64,000 nt of DNA from Paraburkholderia eburnea (GCF_002917095.1 NZ_PQGA01000010.1:124001-188000); one strand, 5' to 3'. Positions 40,744 to 49,368 are shown, counted from the first letter of the stretch. The notes: generated from the sequence alone by a model not told the origin. Program-made: numbers and translations.

Positions 40744-41791
40744 GTTCGTGATCGATCAGGCAGAAGGCCTGCGGCGTTTGCTGGCACGCGAAGGTTCGCG
40801 GGTGATCGCGGTGACGGGCGGCCCCGGCGCCCCCGGACGCACGACCACCGTGATCAACCTCGCCGCCGCGCTGACCGCCCAGGGCAAGGACGTACTCGTC
40901 ATCGACGAATGCCTCGGCCCGCGCTCGGTGAGCGGCTTGCTCGGCGGCGTGCGCGGCGCGGGCAACTTCGCGGCGGTGATGCGCGGCGAGATGGCGCTCG
41001 ACGAGGCGGTAGGGCGTCATGCGCTCGGCTTCGGCGTGCTGGCCGCCTCGCGCGAGCACCGCGCGCAGTACACCAGCGCGCAGTTGAACCAGGTGCTGAC
41101 CGGTCCCGCCGATTTCGTGCTGATCGACGCGCAGCTCGACGCCGAAGGCGCGCTGTCGTCGCTCGCGATGCACGCGCATGACCTGCTGATCGTGATGCGG
41201 GTTTCCGCGCAGGCGATCACCGATGCCTACGCCTGCATGAAACGGCTGCACTTCGCACATGCGATCGGCCAGTTCCGCGTGCTGGCGAATCACATCGAGC
41301 AGGGTCCCGAGGCGCAGGCCGCATTCGAGAACCTCGCCGGCGTGGCGAGCCGCTACCTCGCGGTGTCGCTCGAAAACGCGGGCTGCGTGGCCGCCGATCC
41401 GCACATGCCGCGCGCGGTGCAACTGTCGCGCTGCATCGTCGATGCGTTCCCGTCGACGGCCGCCGCGCGCGACTTCCGCCACGTGGCCGCCGAACTGCCG
41501 CACTGGCCGATGCGCCCCGCGCTGTCGGCCCGTTCGACGGGCGCGGAGCGCTCGACGAGTTTTGCCGAAGCCGTTGCTGCCGATAGCTGCAAGGCGTCGG
41601 CGGTCGAAACCGCGCCCGTGGGCGTGGCGGCCGCCGCGGTATCGGCGTTTGCGAGCGCACAGTCCACGCACGCCGGTTCGGCGGAATCATTTGTTTCGAC
41701 CGTCACTGGCGTTCCATCCGCGCCTGCGTCGGCCCATGCAGGATGGCGGGCGGACCCGCCCGTGCCGCGCCCGACGCCCCAGCACGCTTGA
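40736..41791 (+). CDS. flhG: MinD/ParA-like FlhG (FleN) with degenerate P-loop
   Basis: 351 residues from a TTG inside the end of flhF. FlhG limits flagellar number by stimulating the FlhF GTPase. The N-terminal DQAEGLRRLL (7-16) matches the DQAxxLR helix that activates FlhF. The MinD-type P-loop, normally KGGxGKT, reads TGGPGAPGRTT at 27-37: both lysines are lost and the loop is three residues longer. INLAAALTAQGKDVLVIDE follows in place of the Walker A' region. ATP binding is therefore doubtful. The last 90 residues are Ala/Ser-rich and disordered-looking. Confidence 0.9.
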   Translation: MDKFVIDQAEGLRRLLAREGSRVIAVTGGPGAPGRTTTVINLAAALTAQGKDVLVIDECLGPRSVSGLLGGVRGAGNFAAVMRGEMALDEAVGRHALGFGVLAASREHRAQYTSAQLNQVLTGPADFVLIDAQLDAEGALSSLAMHAHDLLIVMRVSAQAITDAYACMKRLHFAHAIGQFRVLANHIEQGPEAQAAFENLAGVASRYLAVSLENAGCVAADPHMPRAVQLSRCIVDAFPSTAAARDFRHVAAELPHWPMRPALSARSTGAERSTSFAEAVAADSCKASAVETAPVGVAAAAVSAFASAQSTHAGSAESFVSTVTGVPSAPASAHAGWRADPPVPRPTPQHA

Positions 41792-41890
41792 CGTGGGGTT
41801 TCGAGAGCCGCAGCAAGGGAAACAAGCGATTAATTTGCATGGGACCGCAGCGGGCCTGACAGCCCGGTCTGCGGTCGAGAGGAGAGCACG

Positions 41891-42622
41891 ATGTATAACG
41901 CTCAAGGAAAGATTTCGCAGGCCGCTGTCCTTGCGAAATACGCGCCGCTCGTGCGGCGCCTGGGTCTGCAACTCGTGGCGAAGATGCCCGCGAGCGTGGA
42001 TCTGGATGACTTGATCCAGGCCGGCATGATCGGTCTGATGGATGCCGCCAACCGCTACAAGGAAGACCAGGGCGCGCAGTTCGAAACCTACGCGAGCCAG
42101 CGCATTCGCGGCGCGATGCTCGACGAGCTGCGCAGCAACGACTGGCTACCGCGCAGCCTGCGCCGCACCTCGCGCGAGGTGGAGAGCGCGGTGCACAAGG
42201 TCGAACAGCGTCTGGGCCGCTCGGCGAGCGAAACCGAAATCGCCGACCACCTGCAAATGCCGCTCGACGAGTACCAGTCGATGCTGCAGGACCTGCATGG
42301 CAGCCAGCTGATCTACTACGAAGACTTCGATCGTTCCGCCGACGACGAGCCGTTCCTCGACCGCTACTGCGTCGATCACTCGGACCCGCTCTCGGCGCTG
42401 CTGGACGACAGCCTGCGCGGCGCGCTGGTCGAGGCGATCGAGCGCCTGCCCGAGCGCGAGAAGCTGCTCATGTCGCTCTACTACGAGCGCGGCATGAACC
42501 TGCGCGAAATCGGCGCGGTGATGGAAGTCAGCGAATCGCGCGTGTGCCAGCTGCACAGCCAGGCGGTGGCGCGTCTGCGCACGCGTCTGCGCGAAATGGC
42601 GTGGGCGGGTACGGAGAACTGA
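41891..42622 (+). CDS. fliA: RNA polymerase sigma-28 factor FliA
   Basis: 243 residues, ATG with GGAGAG upstream. FliA directs RNA polymerase to late flagellar promoters; five candidate sites occur in this window. Region 2: YAPLVRRLGLQLVAKMPASVDLDDLIQAGMIGLMDAANRY and FETYASQRIRGAMLDELRSNDWLPRSLRR; region 3: AVHKVEQRLGRSASETEIADHL; region 4: LPEREKLLMSLYYERGMNLREIGAVMEVSESRVCQLHSQAVARLR. It is kept silent by FlgM until the hook is finished. Transcribed after flhFG, followed by a strong terminator. Confidence 0.98.
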   Translation: MYNAQGKISQAAVLAKYAPLVRRLGLQLVAKMPASVDLDDLIQAGMIGLMDAANRYKEDQGAQFETYASQRIRGAMLDELRSNDWLPRSLRRTSREVESAVHKVEQRLGRSASETEIADHLQMPLDEYQSMLQDLHGSQLIYYEDFDRSADDEPFLDRYCVDHSDPLSALLDDSLRGALVEAIERLPEREKLLMSLYYERGMNLREIGAVMEVSESRVCQLHSQAVARLRTRLREMAWAGTEN

Positions 42623-42662
42623 ACAACTACGGCGCCGCAAAGCCGGCGCTAGCAGGGAGGGG

Positions 42663-42696
42663 AAAGCCGGAGCGCGCGAGCGCTTCGGCTTTTTTT
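42663..42696 (+). terminator. Terminator after fliA
   Basis: AAAGCCGGAGCG and CGCTTCGGCTTT pair over 12 bp (one G-T), loop CGCGAG, followed by TTTTTT. It lies 41 bp after the fliA stop. Confidence 0.85.
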
Positions 42697-42784
42697 ATGG
42701 GCGGGCGCGAGGCGATGGGATACGCCGATGCGGCAAAGACCGGCGCAAGCAGGTCAGGTGCTACGCGAATTCCGGCCCCTCAAA

Positions 42785-42819
42785 AACGCAAAAAGCCGAA
42801 GCACCCTGGCTTCGGCTTT
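42785..42819 (-). terminator. Terminator of flgA-flgM-flgN
   Basis: AAAGCCGAAGC (42792-42802) and GCTTCGGCTTT (42809-42819) form an 11-bp perfect stem; on the minus strand TTTTGCGTTTTTG follows. It lies 54 bp beyond flgN and also backs up the fliA terminator. Confidence 0.8.
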
Positions 42820-42872
42820 CTCGATCTCTCACGCGGCTTTGTCCAGCCGCGCCCATCACATTAACGCACGGC

Positions 42873-43319
42873 TCACAGCCCGAATTGCGGCAACCGCCCG
42901 TCCGGCCCGTACAGCATCGACGTTCCGCTATTCGTTTCCCCGCGCAGGATCGCCAGCGCGCGGCGGTTGTGCTCCATGCGCGTGCGAACCATCATGCCGA
43001 TGGTCAGATTCTGCCGGCGCGCGCGCTCGGTCGAACCCTTGAGCAGCGCCCATTGACCCGTGAGACGCGCATCGCCGTCGCAGGCCATCTCGATGCCCTT
43101 GCGCCCGCCCGGCAGGCCCAGGCCCTTGAGCTGCGCGTCGCGAACCTTTTCGAGACCCGCCATGCGCTGCGTGAGCGTGGTCTTCTGCTCGACGATCTGC
43201 GGCAGCGAATCCATGCCGTCCGCCGTCGTCAGCGCCTTCTCCTCGAAGGCGAGCAGCGAGGCGAACGCCTCCACCGCGGCGTGTTCGTCGATCAATGTGG
43301 CGAGAAGAGCGTCTTTCAT
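42873..43319 (-). CDS. flgN: Flagellar export chaperone FlgN
   Basis: 148 residues, helical. FlgN carries the hook-filament junction proteins FlgK and FlgL to the export gate. The pattern fits the FlgN family: DALLATLIDEHAAVEAFASLLAFEEKAL, then a KTTLTQRMAGLEKVRDAQL heptad region, and a C-terminal NLTIGMMVRTRMEHNRRALAIL segment followed by GETNSGTSMLYGPDG RLP, which is typical of the substrate-binding end. Encoded 50 bp after flgM. Confidence 0.9.
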   Translation of the reverse strand: MKDALLATLIDEHAAVEAFASLLAFEEKALTTADGMDSLPQIVEQKTTLTQRMAGLEKVRDAQLKGLGLPGGRKGIEMACDGDARLTGQWALLKGSTERARRQNLTIGMMVRTRMEHNRRALAILRGETNSGTSMLYGPDGRLPQFGL

Positions 43320-43369
43320 CGGGTACCACCGTTAAAGCGGGTTATGCGGGCGGCCCGCCGCGTGGCGCT

Positions 43370-43717
43370 CTAGCTGCCCGAGGCCGGCTTAAGCAGGCCG
43401 CGCGCGGTTTCCAGAATGCCATCGGCGATCTTGCCGGTGTCGATCTGCAGCGTGCCGTTCTTGATGGCGTCCTTGATCGACTGGACGTGGTTCATGTCGA
43501 TGTCGGCCGAGCCGCTCGCCGCGAGCGAGCGCAGCGAGGAAGAAAGGTTGGAAAGGCTCACGTTGGCGTCTCCGCCAGTGCTCGCGGTGCTCGTGGCCGG
43601 GGCGCTGGACGCCGTGCCGCCGGCCGTCGCGGTATTTGCGGTTTCGCCTTGCTGCGCGCGCGCGAGGCCATCCTGCAGCGGCAGCGCGTCATTGCGGGTG
43701 GAGGTGTCGATTTTCAC
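43370..43717 (-). CDS. flgM: Anti-sigma-28 factor FlgM
   Basis: 115 residues from a GTG with AGGAAG upstream; a TTG-started form at 43756 would overlap its own promoter. FlgM holds FliA inactive until it is exported through the finished hook. N-terminal half is Thr/Ala-rich and unfolded (NTATAGGTASSAPATSTAST in part), needed for export; the C-terminal half MNHVQSIKDAIKNGTLQIDTGKIADGILE is the FliA-binding helix set and matches the family. It has its own sigma-28 promoter, which gives the feedback loop known from Salmonella. Confidence 0.95.
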   Translation of the reverse strand: MKIDTSTRNDALPLQDGLARAQQGETANTATAGGTASSAPATSTASTGGDANVSLSNLSSSLRSLAASGSADIDMNHVQSIKDAIKNGTLQIDTGKIADGILETARGLLKPASGS

Positions 43718-43746
43718 GATGGGGCTTCCTGATCCGTATGGCCTTG

Positions 43747-43774
43747 ATAACGGCAAGGGGGCGCGCGAACTTTA
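43747..43774 (-). promoter_or_regulatory. Sigma-28 promoter of flgM-flgN
   Basis: On the minus strand TAAAGTTC (43767-43774)-N12-GCCGTTAT (43747-43754), 30 nt before the flgM GTG. The -35 octamer is the best match to consensus among the five sites; the spacer is one base longer. Confidence 0.8.
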
Positions 43775-43887
43775 GCGCGAAACACCCGCCGTTACACGAT
43801 GTTACGTGTCCTGCCGCACATAGCCATCCTGAGCATTTTCGGGCCCGATCGCGATGCATCGGGCATCAAAGCGCTGCCGAATCGTCC

Positions 43888-45234
43888 CTAAATCTGCACC
43901 TGCACCGTCGCGGCGTCTTTCACCACGCCGCTAATAATCTGTCCGTTTGGCGTGCGCACCCGCACCAGCTGGCCGGGCGCGGCATTGTTGAGCACGTTGC
44001 CTTCGGAGGAAATCGTGAAATTGTCGCCGACCGCGATCACCTTGACCGTCTGGCCGATCACCACGGACGCCGCGCTGCGCAGCATGTCGGAGCGCAGCGG
44101 CAACCCCGAGGTGATGCGCATGAGCGCGATGGCGCCGTTGGCCTGGTTCGGATCGGTGATTACCGTCTGCGGGAGCGTCGAGAGGTCGCCGTCGCGCGGC
44201 ACGTAGTCGACCGCCGACAGCGCCTCGCCCGGATTGATCTGGCGCGACGCCACGTAATAGGTGATCTGCACGGCCACGCGGCCCTGGACGTAGAGCGTCC
44301 ACGGCTTCGCGCCCACGCAGCGCACGCCGACCATCGTGTGGCCGAAGCTGCGCGCGCCGGGCGGCATGAAAGGTTCGAGCGAGGCGCAGGCCGCCAGGCC
44401 GCGCGGGAATACCGCCGATACGCTGACTTCCACCTTGCCCGGCAGGCCGGCCGACTGTTGCTGCAGGAAGGCGAGGGCGGCGGCGCGGATGCGTTCGCCG
44501 TCTTCCTGGCCCGGCGGCACTGCCTGGACGGCTTGTGCGGCTTGAGCGGCCTGACCATAAGCCGCCGCGCTTTGCACGACGACCGGCGTTACCGCGCGCG
44601 CCGGGGCGGCCACGCTCACGCGCTGGAAGCCGCCTGCGTTTGCGCTTGAGTTCGTGTTTGCGTTTGCGTTCGCATAGGCCGAGGCCGGCGGCACGCGCAT
44701 CGGCTGCACGGCGCGCGCGGTCGCGGGGCGCTGCACAGCCGCCGTGACGGGCGGGGCGGGGGAGCCAGGCGGCGCAATCGTGACGATCTGGGGCGTGTCG
44801 TTGGCGGCTGCACTGCGGGCGGCGGCCGTGCCGCGCTCGCCGGGACCGGGAATCGAGATCGTGCCGCTGCGGGCTTCGGGCGCCTGGCCTTGCTGCTCTG
44901 CCTGGACGTTCGCGCGGTACGCGAGCGATCTGGCGATTTCCGCGTAGGCATTCGCATTGGCGGCGGCCTTGCTCTTCGAGGAATCGGCGAGCATCGCGCT
45001 CATGCGCTGCGCGTCTTCACCCGCCCGGTCGCCGGGGCCGGCGATATAGATCTGCTGGTTCGCTGCATCGCTTTGCGCGCGGGCGACGCCGCTGCCCAGC
45101 GCGCCTGTCGCGGCAACCAGGGCGGCCAGCGCCGCGCGCAACGCCGTCTTGCGGACCCCAACCCGGACCGAACGGCCGAGCGCGAGCCTGGGCGCTGCCG
45201 CGCGGCGCGCGCGGAGGTGGGCTGTCTGCGGCAT
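43888..45234 (-). CDS. flgA: P-ring assembly chaperone FlgA, long form
   Basis: 448 residues from an ATG with a GAGGGAG site. FlgA is a periplasmic chaperone for P-ring formation by FlgI. The N-terminus is basic with a hydrophobic AALRAALAALVAATGALGSG segment ending VARAQS, a signal peptide with a long n-region. Then comes a 200-residue stretch rich in Ala, Asn, Gln and Pro (with YANANANTNSSANAGG), and from about residue 260 the FlgA core with the SAF domain: RQINPGEALSAVDY, MRITSGLPLRSDMLR and the end LVRVRTPNGQIISGVVKDAATVQVQ. Other FlgA proteins have about 220-250 residues, so the insert is notable. Confidence 0.94.
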   Translation of the reverse strand: MPQTAHLRARRAAAPRLALGRSVRVGVRKTALRAALAALVAATGALGSGVARAQSDAANQQIYIAGPGDRAGEDAQRMSAMLADSSKSKAAANANAYAEIARSLAYRANVQAEQQGQAPEARSGTISIPGPGERGTAAARSAAANDTPQIVTIAPPGSPAPPVTAAVQRPATARAVQPMRVPPASAYANANANTNSSANAGGFQRVSVAAPARAVTPVVVQSAAAYGQAAQAAQAVQAVPPGQEDGERIRAAALAFLQQQSAGLPGKVEVSVSAVFPRGLAACASLEPFMPPGARSFGHTMVGVRCVGAKPWTLYVQGRVAVQITYYVASRQINPGEALSAVDYVPRDGDLSTLPQTVITDPNQANGAIALMRITSGLPLRSDMLRSAASVVIGQTVKVIAVGDNFTISSEGNVLNNAAPGQLVRVRTPNGQIISGVVKDAATVQVQI

Positions 45235-45269
45235 GGTCGTTCTCCCTCGATTGCATTGACACGCTTCGC

Positions 45270-45362
45270 ATTCTAGGTGGCGCGTCCGGCTTCCTGGCGT
45301 CGAATAGAGGGGCGAGTTACCGGCTATTCGTCCGATTGGTTCTTGCGTCGCGCGCCTAACAT
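45270..45362. promoter_or_regulatory. Divergent flgA / flgB promoter with a shared FlhDC box
   Basis: A perfect inverted repeat CGAATAG-N16-CTATTCG at 45301-45330. To the right, TAACAT (45357-45362) begins 33 nt after the CTATT half-site; to the left, on the minus strand, TAGAAT (45275-45270) begins 32 nt after its CTATT. One FlhD4C2 box would thus serve both promoters. E. coli FlhDC boxes are also AATAG/CTATT inverted repeats. Confidence 0.75.
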
Positions 45363-45461
45363 TCCTCTCCATGCGAAAAGGCCTGCGCGTTCGACCCAAG
45401 GAACGGATGCGCGATGAATGCGCCAACGCAGCCTTTCATTTCGTGTAACGGAGAACGCCCG

Positions 45462-45977
45462 ATGCTGGACAAACTCGACGCCGAATTCGCCTTTGGCCGC
45501 GAAGCGCTGGATGTGCGCGCGACGCGCCAGGCGCTGCTGTCCTCGAACATCGCGAACGCCGACACGCCGGGTTACCAGGCGCGCGACGTCGACTTTTCGT
45601 CCTCGCTCGCGGGCGCGCTCAAGCAGGCGGGCGCCACGACGCCTCGTGGCCTCGCGCAGCCCACCGGCGGCAACTTCCAGCCGCTCGCGCTGGCGCAGCC
45701 GGCGGGCGTGACAAGCGGCATGTCGATGGCGGCCACCGAAGCCGGGCATCTGGCGGGCAACACGAAGCTGATCCCGACCGGCGGCCCGGCGGACACGTAT
45801 TCGAGCCCGGTGATGTACCGCATCCCGACGCAGCCCGCCCTCGACGGCAACACGGTCGATCTCGACACCGAGCGCGTGCAGTTCGCGGATAACGCGCTGC
45901 ACTTCGAATCGGGCATGACCGTGGTGTCGAGCCAGATCAAGACGATGCTCGCGGCGATCCAGTCGGGTTCGAGCTAA
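45462..45977 (+). CDS. flgB: Flagellar proximal rod protein FlgB
   Basis: 171 residues from the ATG at 45462 with GGAG upstream; an ATG at 45414 would add 16 residues. FlgB is the first rod subunit above the export gate. DVRATRQALLSSNIANADTPGYQARDVDFSS is the standard rod-protein N-terminal motif. The C-terminal VDLDTERVQFADNALHFESGMTVVSSQIKTMLAAIQ completes the D0 coiled coil. Exported without a Sec signal. First gene of flgBCDEFGHIJ under the divergent FlhDC-box promoter. Confidence 0.96.
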   Translation: MLDKLDAEFAFGREALDVRATRQALLSSNIANADTPGYQARDVDFSSSLAGALKQAGATTPRGLAQPTGGNFQPLALAQPAGVTSGMSMAATEAGHLAGNTKLIPTGGPADTYSSPVMYRIPTQPALDGNTVDLDTERVQFADNALHFESGMTVVSSQIKTMLAAIQSGSS

Positions 45978-46078
45978 GCCGCGATCGAGCCCACGATCGG
46001 ACCCACGATCAAGCGCGCATCGCACAGCAAACGTTATAGGCCAGCCGCAAGACGCATCGACCAGAGGTCAACGAAACC

Positions 46079-46504
46079 ATGCCATCCCTCATGAATATCT
46101 TCAGCGTTGCCGGTTCCGCCATGTCGGCGGAGTCGCAGCGCCTGAACGTGACGGCGTCCAATCTCGCCAACGCCGACAGCACCACCGGCCCGGACGGCCA
46201 GCCCTACAAGGCCAAGCAGGTCGTGTTCGCGGTCAACCCGCTCGGCGGCGCGCGCAGCGCGTCCGGCCAGCAGGTGGGCGGCGTGAAGGTGACGGGCGTG
46301 ATCGACGACCCGACGCCGATGAAAGAGACCTACGACCCGGCCAATCCCGCCGCCAACGCGGACGGCTACGTGAGCATGCCGAACGTCGACCCGGTCCAGG
46401 AAATGGTGAACATGATTTCGGCGTCGCGCTCGTATCAGGCCAACATCGAGACGCTGAACACCGCCAAGACCTTGATGCTCAAGACCCTGACGATCGGCAC
46501 CTGA
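46079..46504 (+). CDS. flgC: Flagellar proximal rod protein FlgC
   Basis: 141 residues, normal length. N-terminal FSVAGSAMSAESQRLNVTASNLANADSTTGPDGQPYKAKQVVF is the rod/hook motif with the ANADS signature; the C-terminal YVSMPNVDPVQEMVNMISASRSYQANIETLNTAKTLMLKTL is the conserved helix of rod proteins. It assembles in the proximal rod with FlgB and FlgF. It follows flgB by 101 bp. Confidence 0.97.
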   Translation: MPSLMNIFSVAGSAMSAESQRLNVTASNLANADSTTGPDGQPYKAKQVVFAVNPLGGARSASGQQVGGVKVTGVIDDPTPMKETYDPANPAANADGYVSMPNVDPVQEMVNMISASRSYQANIETLNTAKTLMLKTLTIGT

Positions 46505-46583
46505 GCCACCCAAAGCCGGCGCAGGAACGGGAACCACACCCCACGCTACCCAGCAACAGACCAGCGTATCCGAGGAGAACGCG

Positions 46584-47300
46584 TTGACCTCCAGCACTAC
46601 TATCGGCGGCAGTTCCGCCACCGTATCGCAGACCCTGCTCGACACCATGAACGGTACGAGCTCGTCGTCGTCGGCCTCGTCGACTGCGACCAGCGGCACG
46701 AGCGGCAGCGATCTGCAACAGACCTTCCTGCAACTGCTCGTCGCGCAGTTGCAGAACCAGGATCCGACCGATCCGATGGACAGCTCGCAGATGACCTCGC
46801 AGCTCGCCCAGATCAACACGGTGTCGGGCATCGCCAATCTCAACACGTCGCTCTCGTCGCTCTCGACGCAGCTTTCCGCGGGCCAGAACGCCCAGTCGGC
46901 GCTGCTGATCGGCTCGACGGTGCTGGCGGCCGGCAGCACGGCCGCGGTGTCGAGCGGCTCGGCGCCGCAACTCGGCGTGCAGCTCGCGTCGGCGGCTTCG
47001 GACGTCAAGATCACGATCACCAACTCGGCGGGCAAGGTCGTCAACACGCTCGACCTGGGCGCGCAGTCGGCAGGCACCGTGCCCGTCACCTGGAACGGCA
47101 CCGATTCGACGGGCGCGACGGTTCCCGACGGCAATTACACGATCAGCGCGAGCGCGACGGTCAACGGTCAGGCCACCTCCGCGACGGCGCTGGTCGCGAG
47201 CAAGGTCGACGCCGTGATCCAGCAATCCGACGGCACGGCGGGCCTTTCGCTCGCCAACGGCAACACGGTCCCGCTTTCGAGCGTGGCCGGTATTCTCTGA
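46584..47300 (+). CDS. flgD: Hook cap (scaffolding) protein FlgD
   Basis: 238 residues from a TTG with a GAGGAG site 5 nt upstream. FlgD caps the growing hook. The N-terminal export region has DLQQTFLQLLVAQLQNQDPTDPMDSSQMTSQLAQINTVSGI, the family signature. The C-terminal half is the FlgD Tudor/FnIII-like pair: KVVNTLDLGAQSAGTVPVTWNGTDSTGATVPDGNYTISASATVNG. Export is through the flagellar type III system. The non-ATG start may hold its level below that of flgE. Confidence 0.95.
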   Translation: MTSSTTIGGSSATVSQTLLDTMNGTSSSSSASSTATSGTSGSDLQQTFLQLLVAQLQNQDPTDPMDSSQMTSQLAQINTVSGIANLNTSLSSLSTQLSAGQNAQSALLIGSTVLAAGSTAAVSSGSAPQLGVQLASAASDVKITITNSAGKVVNTLDLGAQSAGTVPVTWNGTDSTGATVPDGNYTISASATVNGQATSATALVASKVDAVIQQSDGTAGLSLANGNTVPLSSVAGIL

Positions 47301-47332
47301 ACCCGATAAACGACAGCGCGGAGTAAACACTC

Positions 47333-48577
47333 ATGGGCTACCAGCAAGGATTGAGCGGCCTGGCCGCTTCGTCGAACGACCTCGACGTGATTGGCAACAA
47401 CATCGCCAACGCGAACACGGTCGGCTTCAAGCAAAGCTCGGCGCAGTTCGCCGACATCTATGCGAACACCGTGGCGACCTCGGTCAACACGCAGATCGGT
47501 CTGGGCACGTCGCTCTCGGAAGTGCAGCAGAACTTTTCGCAAGGTACGATCACCACGACCGGCCAGGCGCTCGACGTCGCCATCAACGGCAGCGGCTTTT
47601 TCCAGATGTCGAACAACGGCACGCTGACGTATTCGCGTAACGGCGTGTTCCAGCTCGACAAGAACGGTTTCATCACCGACGCCGCGGGCAACGACCTGAT
47701 GGGCTACGCGGCGGGTACGAGCGGCGTCGTGAACTCGGCGCAAACCGTGCCGCTGCAGGTGCCGACGACCAATATCGCACCGGTCGCGACCTCGAACATC
47801 ACGGCGCAGGTGAACCTGAACGCGCAGGCCACGGCTCCGACCTCGACGACCTTCGATCCGACCGATTCGAACTCGTACAACTACTCGACGTCGATCACGG
47901 CTTACGACTCGCTCGGCGGCACGCAGCAGGTCAACATGTACTTCGTGCAGAACGCCACGGGTTCGGCGGAAGTCTATGCCGGCGTCGCGGGCGGCGCGAT
48001 GACCGACATGGGCACGATGACCTTCAATTCGTCGGGCGCCCTGACCTCGGTGACGCCCGCGACCGGGGCCAATGCCGGCACGCCGCAGACCAACGGCCAG
48101 TTCTCGCTGGACATCACGCCGACCGACGGCGCCGCGGCGCAGACGATCACGCTGAACCTCACCGGCACGACGCAGTACGGCGGCACGTCGGGCGTGAACA
48201 ACCTCGCGCAGGACGGCTACGCCAGCGGCACGCTGTCGAACTTCACGGTCGGCTCGGACGGCACCATCACGGGCAACTACTCGAACGGCCAGACCAAGAC
48301 GCTCGGCCAGGTCGTGCTCGCCAACTTCAACAACCCGAACGGCCTGCAGAACCTGGGCGGCAACCAGTTCCAGGAAACGGCGGCTTCGGGCGTGGCGCAG
48401 GTCTCCACGCCGGGCAGCACGAACCACGGCACGCTCACGGGCGGCGCGGTGGAATCGTCGAACGTCGACCTGACCAACCAGCTCGTCGATCTGATCACGG
48501 CGCAGCGCAACTATCAGGCCAACGCGCAGACCATCAAGACGCAGCAGACCGTCGACCAGACGCTGCTGCAGATGTAA
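47333..48577 (+). CDS. flgE: Flagellar hook protein FlgE
   Basis: 414 residues. MGYQQGLSGLAASSNDLDVIGNNIANANTVGFKQSSAQFADIY is the hook-protein N-terminus. VAINGSGFFQMSNNGTLTYSRNGVFQLDKNGFI is the rod/hook core (FlaE-type) region. The C-terminus VESSNVDLTNQLVDLITAQRNYQANAQTIKTQQTVDQTLLQM is the second half of the D0 helix. The middle (about 170-300) forms the variable hook domains. Length is normal. It follows flgD by 32 bp. Confidence 0.98.
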   Translation: MGYQQGLSGLAASSNDLDVIGNNIANANTVGFKQSSAQFADIYANTVATSVNTQIGLGTSLSEVQQNFSQGTITTTGQALDVAINGSGFFQMSNNGTLTYSRNGVFQLDKNGFITDAAGNDLMGYAAGTSGVVNSAQTVPLQVPTTNIAPVATSNITAQVNLNAQATAPTSTTFDPTDSNSYNYSTSITAYDSLGGTQQVNMYFVQNATGSAEVYAGVAGGAMTDMGTMTFNSSGALTSVTPATGANAGTPQTNGQFSLDITPTDGAAAQTITLNLTGTTQYGGTSGVNNLAQDGYASGTLSNFTVGSDGTITGNYSNGQTKTLGQVVLANFNNPNGLQNLGGNQFQETAASGVAQVSTPGSTNHGTLTGGAVESSNVDLTNQLVDLITAQRNYQANAQTIKTQQTVDQTLLQM

Positions 48578-48609
48578 GCACAGTTGTTGACTAACGCACC
48601 GGGCACATC

Positions 48610-49368
48610 ATGGACCGACTGATCTATACCGCGATGACGGGCACGAGCCAGGCGCTCGAGCAGCAGGCCGTCGTCGCGAACAACCTGGCCAACGTCTCGA
48701 CCACGGGTTTTCGCGCGCAACTGGCGAATTTCCGCTCCGTGCCGATGTCGTTCGGCGACGGCTCGACCGTCAACGACTCGACCACGCGCACCTTCGTGCT
48801 CTCGGCGACGCCAGGCTCCGACATGACGCCCGGTGCGATCTCGAAGACCGGCAACCCGCTCGACATCGCGATCCAGGGCAACGGCTTCATGGCCGTGCAG
48901 ACCGCCGACGGCAACGAGGCGTACACACGCGCGGGCAACCTGCACGTGGACGAAAACGGCCAGCTCGTGACGGCCAGCAACCAGCAGGTGATCGGCGGCG
49001 GCGGCCCGATCGCCGTGCCGCCGGGTTCGGCGGTGACGATCGGCTCGGACGGCACGGTTTCGGCGATTGCGCCGGGCAGCCCTGCCAGCGCCATCGCCAT
49101 GATCGACCAGATCAAGTTCGTGAATCCGCCCGCCGGGTCGCTGCAGCGCGGCGACGACGGACTGTTCCGCACCGCCGACGGCAATCCGGCCGACGCGGAC
49201 CAGACGGTCCAGATCGCCACGGAATCGCTCGAAGGCAGCAACGTGAACCCGGTCGCCGCGATGGTCTCGATGATCACCAACGCGCGCCAGTTCCAGATGC
49301 AGACCAAGCTGCTGCAGACCGCCGACCAGAACGAACAGAGCGCCAACCAGCTGCTCAACTTCAGCTAA
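48610..49368 (+). CDS. flgF: Flagellar proximal rod protein FlgF
   Basis: 252 residues. MDRLIYTAMTGTSQALEQQAVVANNLANVSTTGFRAQLANF is the FlgF N-terminus; LDIAIQGNGFMAVQTADGNEAYTRAGNLHVDENGQLVTAS is the core; LEGSNVNPVAAMVSMITNARQFQMQTKLLQTADQNEQSANQLL the C-terminal helix. Together with FlgB, FlgC and FlgG it forms the rod. It follows flgE by 32 bp. Confidence 0.97.
   Translation: MDRLIYTAMTGTSQALEQQAVVANNLANVSTTGFRAQLANFRSVPMSFGDGSTVNDSTTRTFVLSATPGSDMTPGAISKTGNPLDIAIQGNGFMAVQTADGNEAYTRAGNLHVDENGQLVTASNQQVIGGGGPIAVPPGSAVTIGSDGTVSAIAPGSPASAIAMIDQIKFVNPPAGSLQRGDDGLFRTADGNPADADQTVQIATESLEGSNVNPVAAMVSMITNARQFQMQTKLLQTADQNEQSANQLLNFS

Noticed and set aside
45414..45461. Earlier ATG for flgB
   Set aside because: The added residues do not resemble rod proteins and GGAG lies before the ATG at 45462, though the earlier start cannot be excluded.
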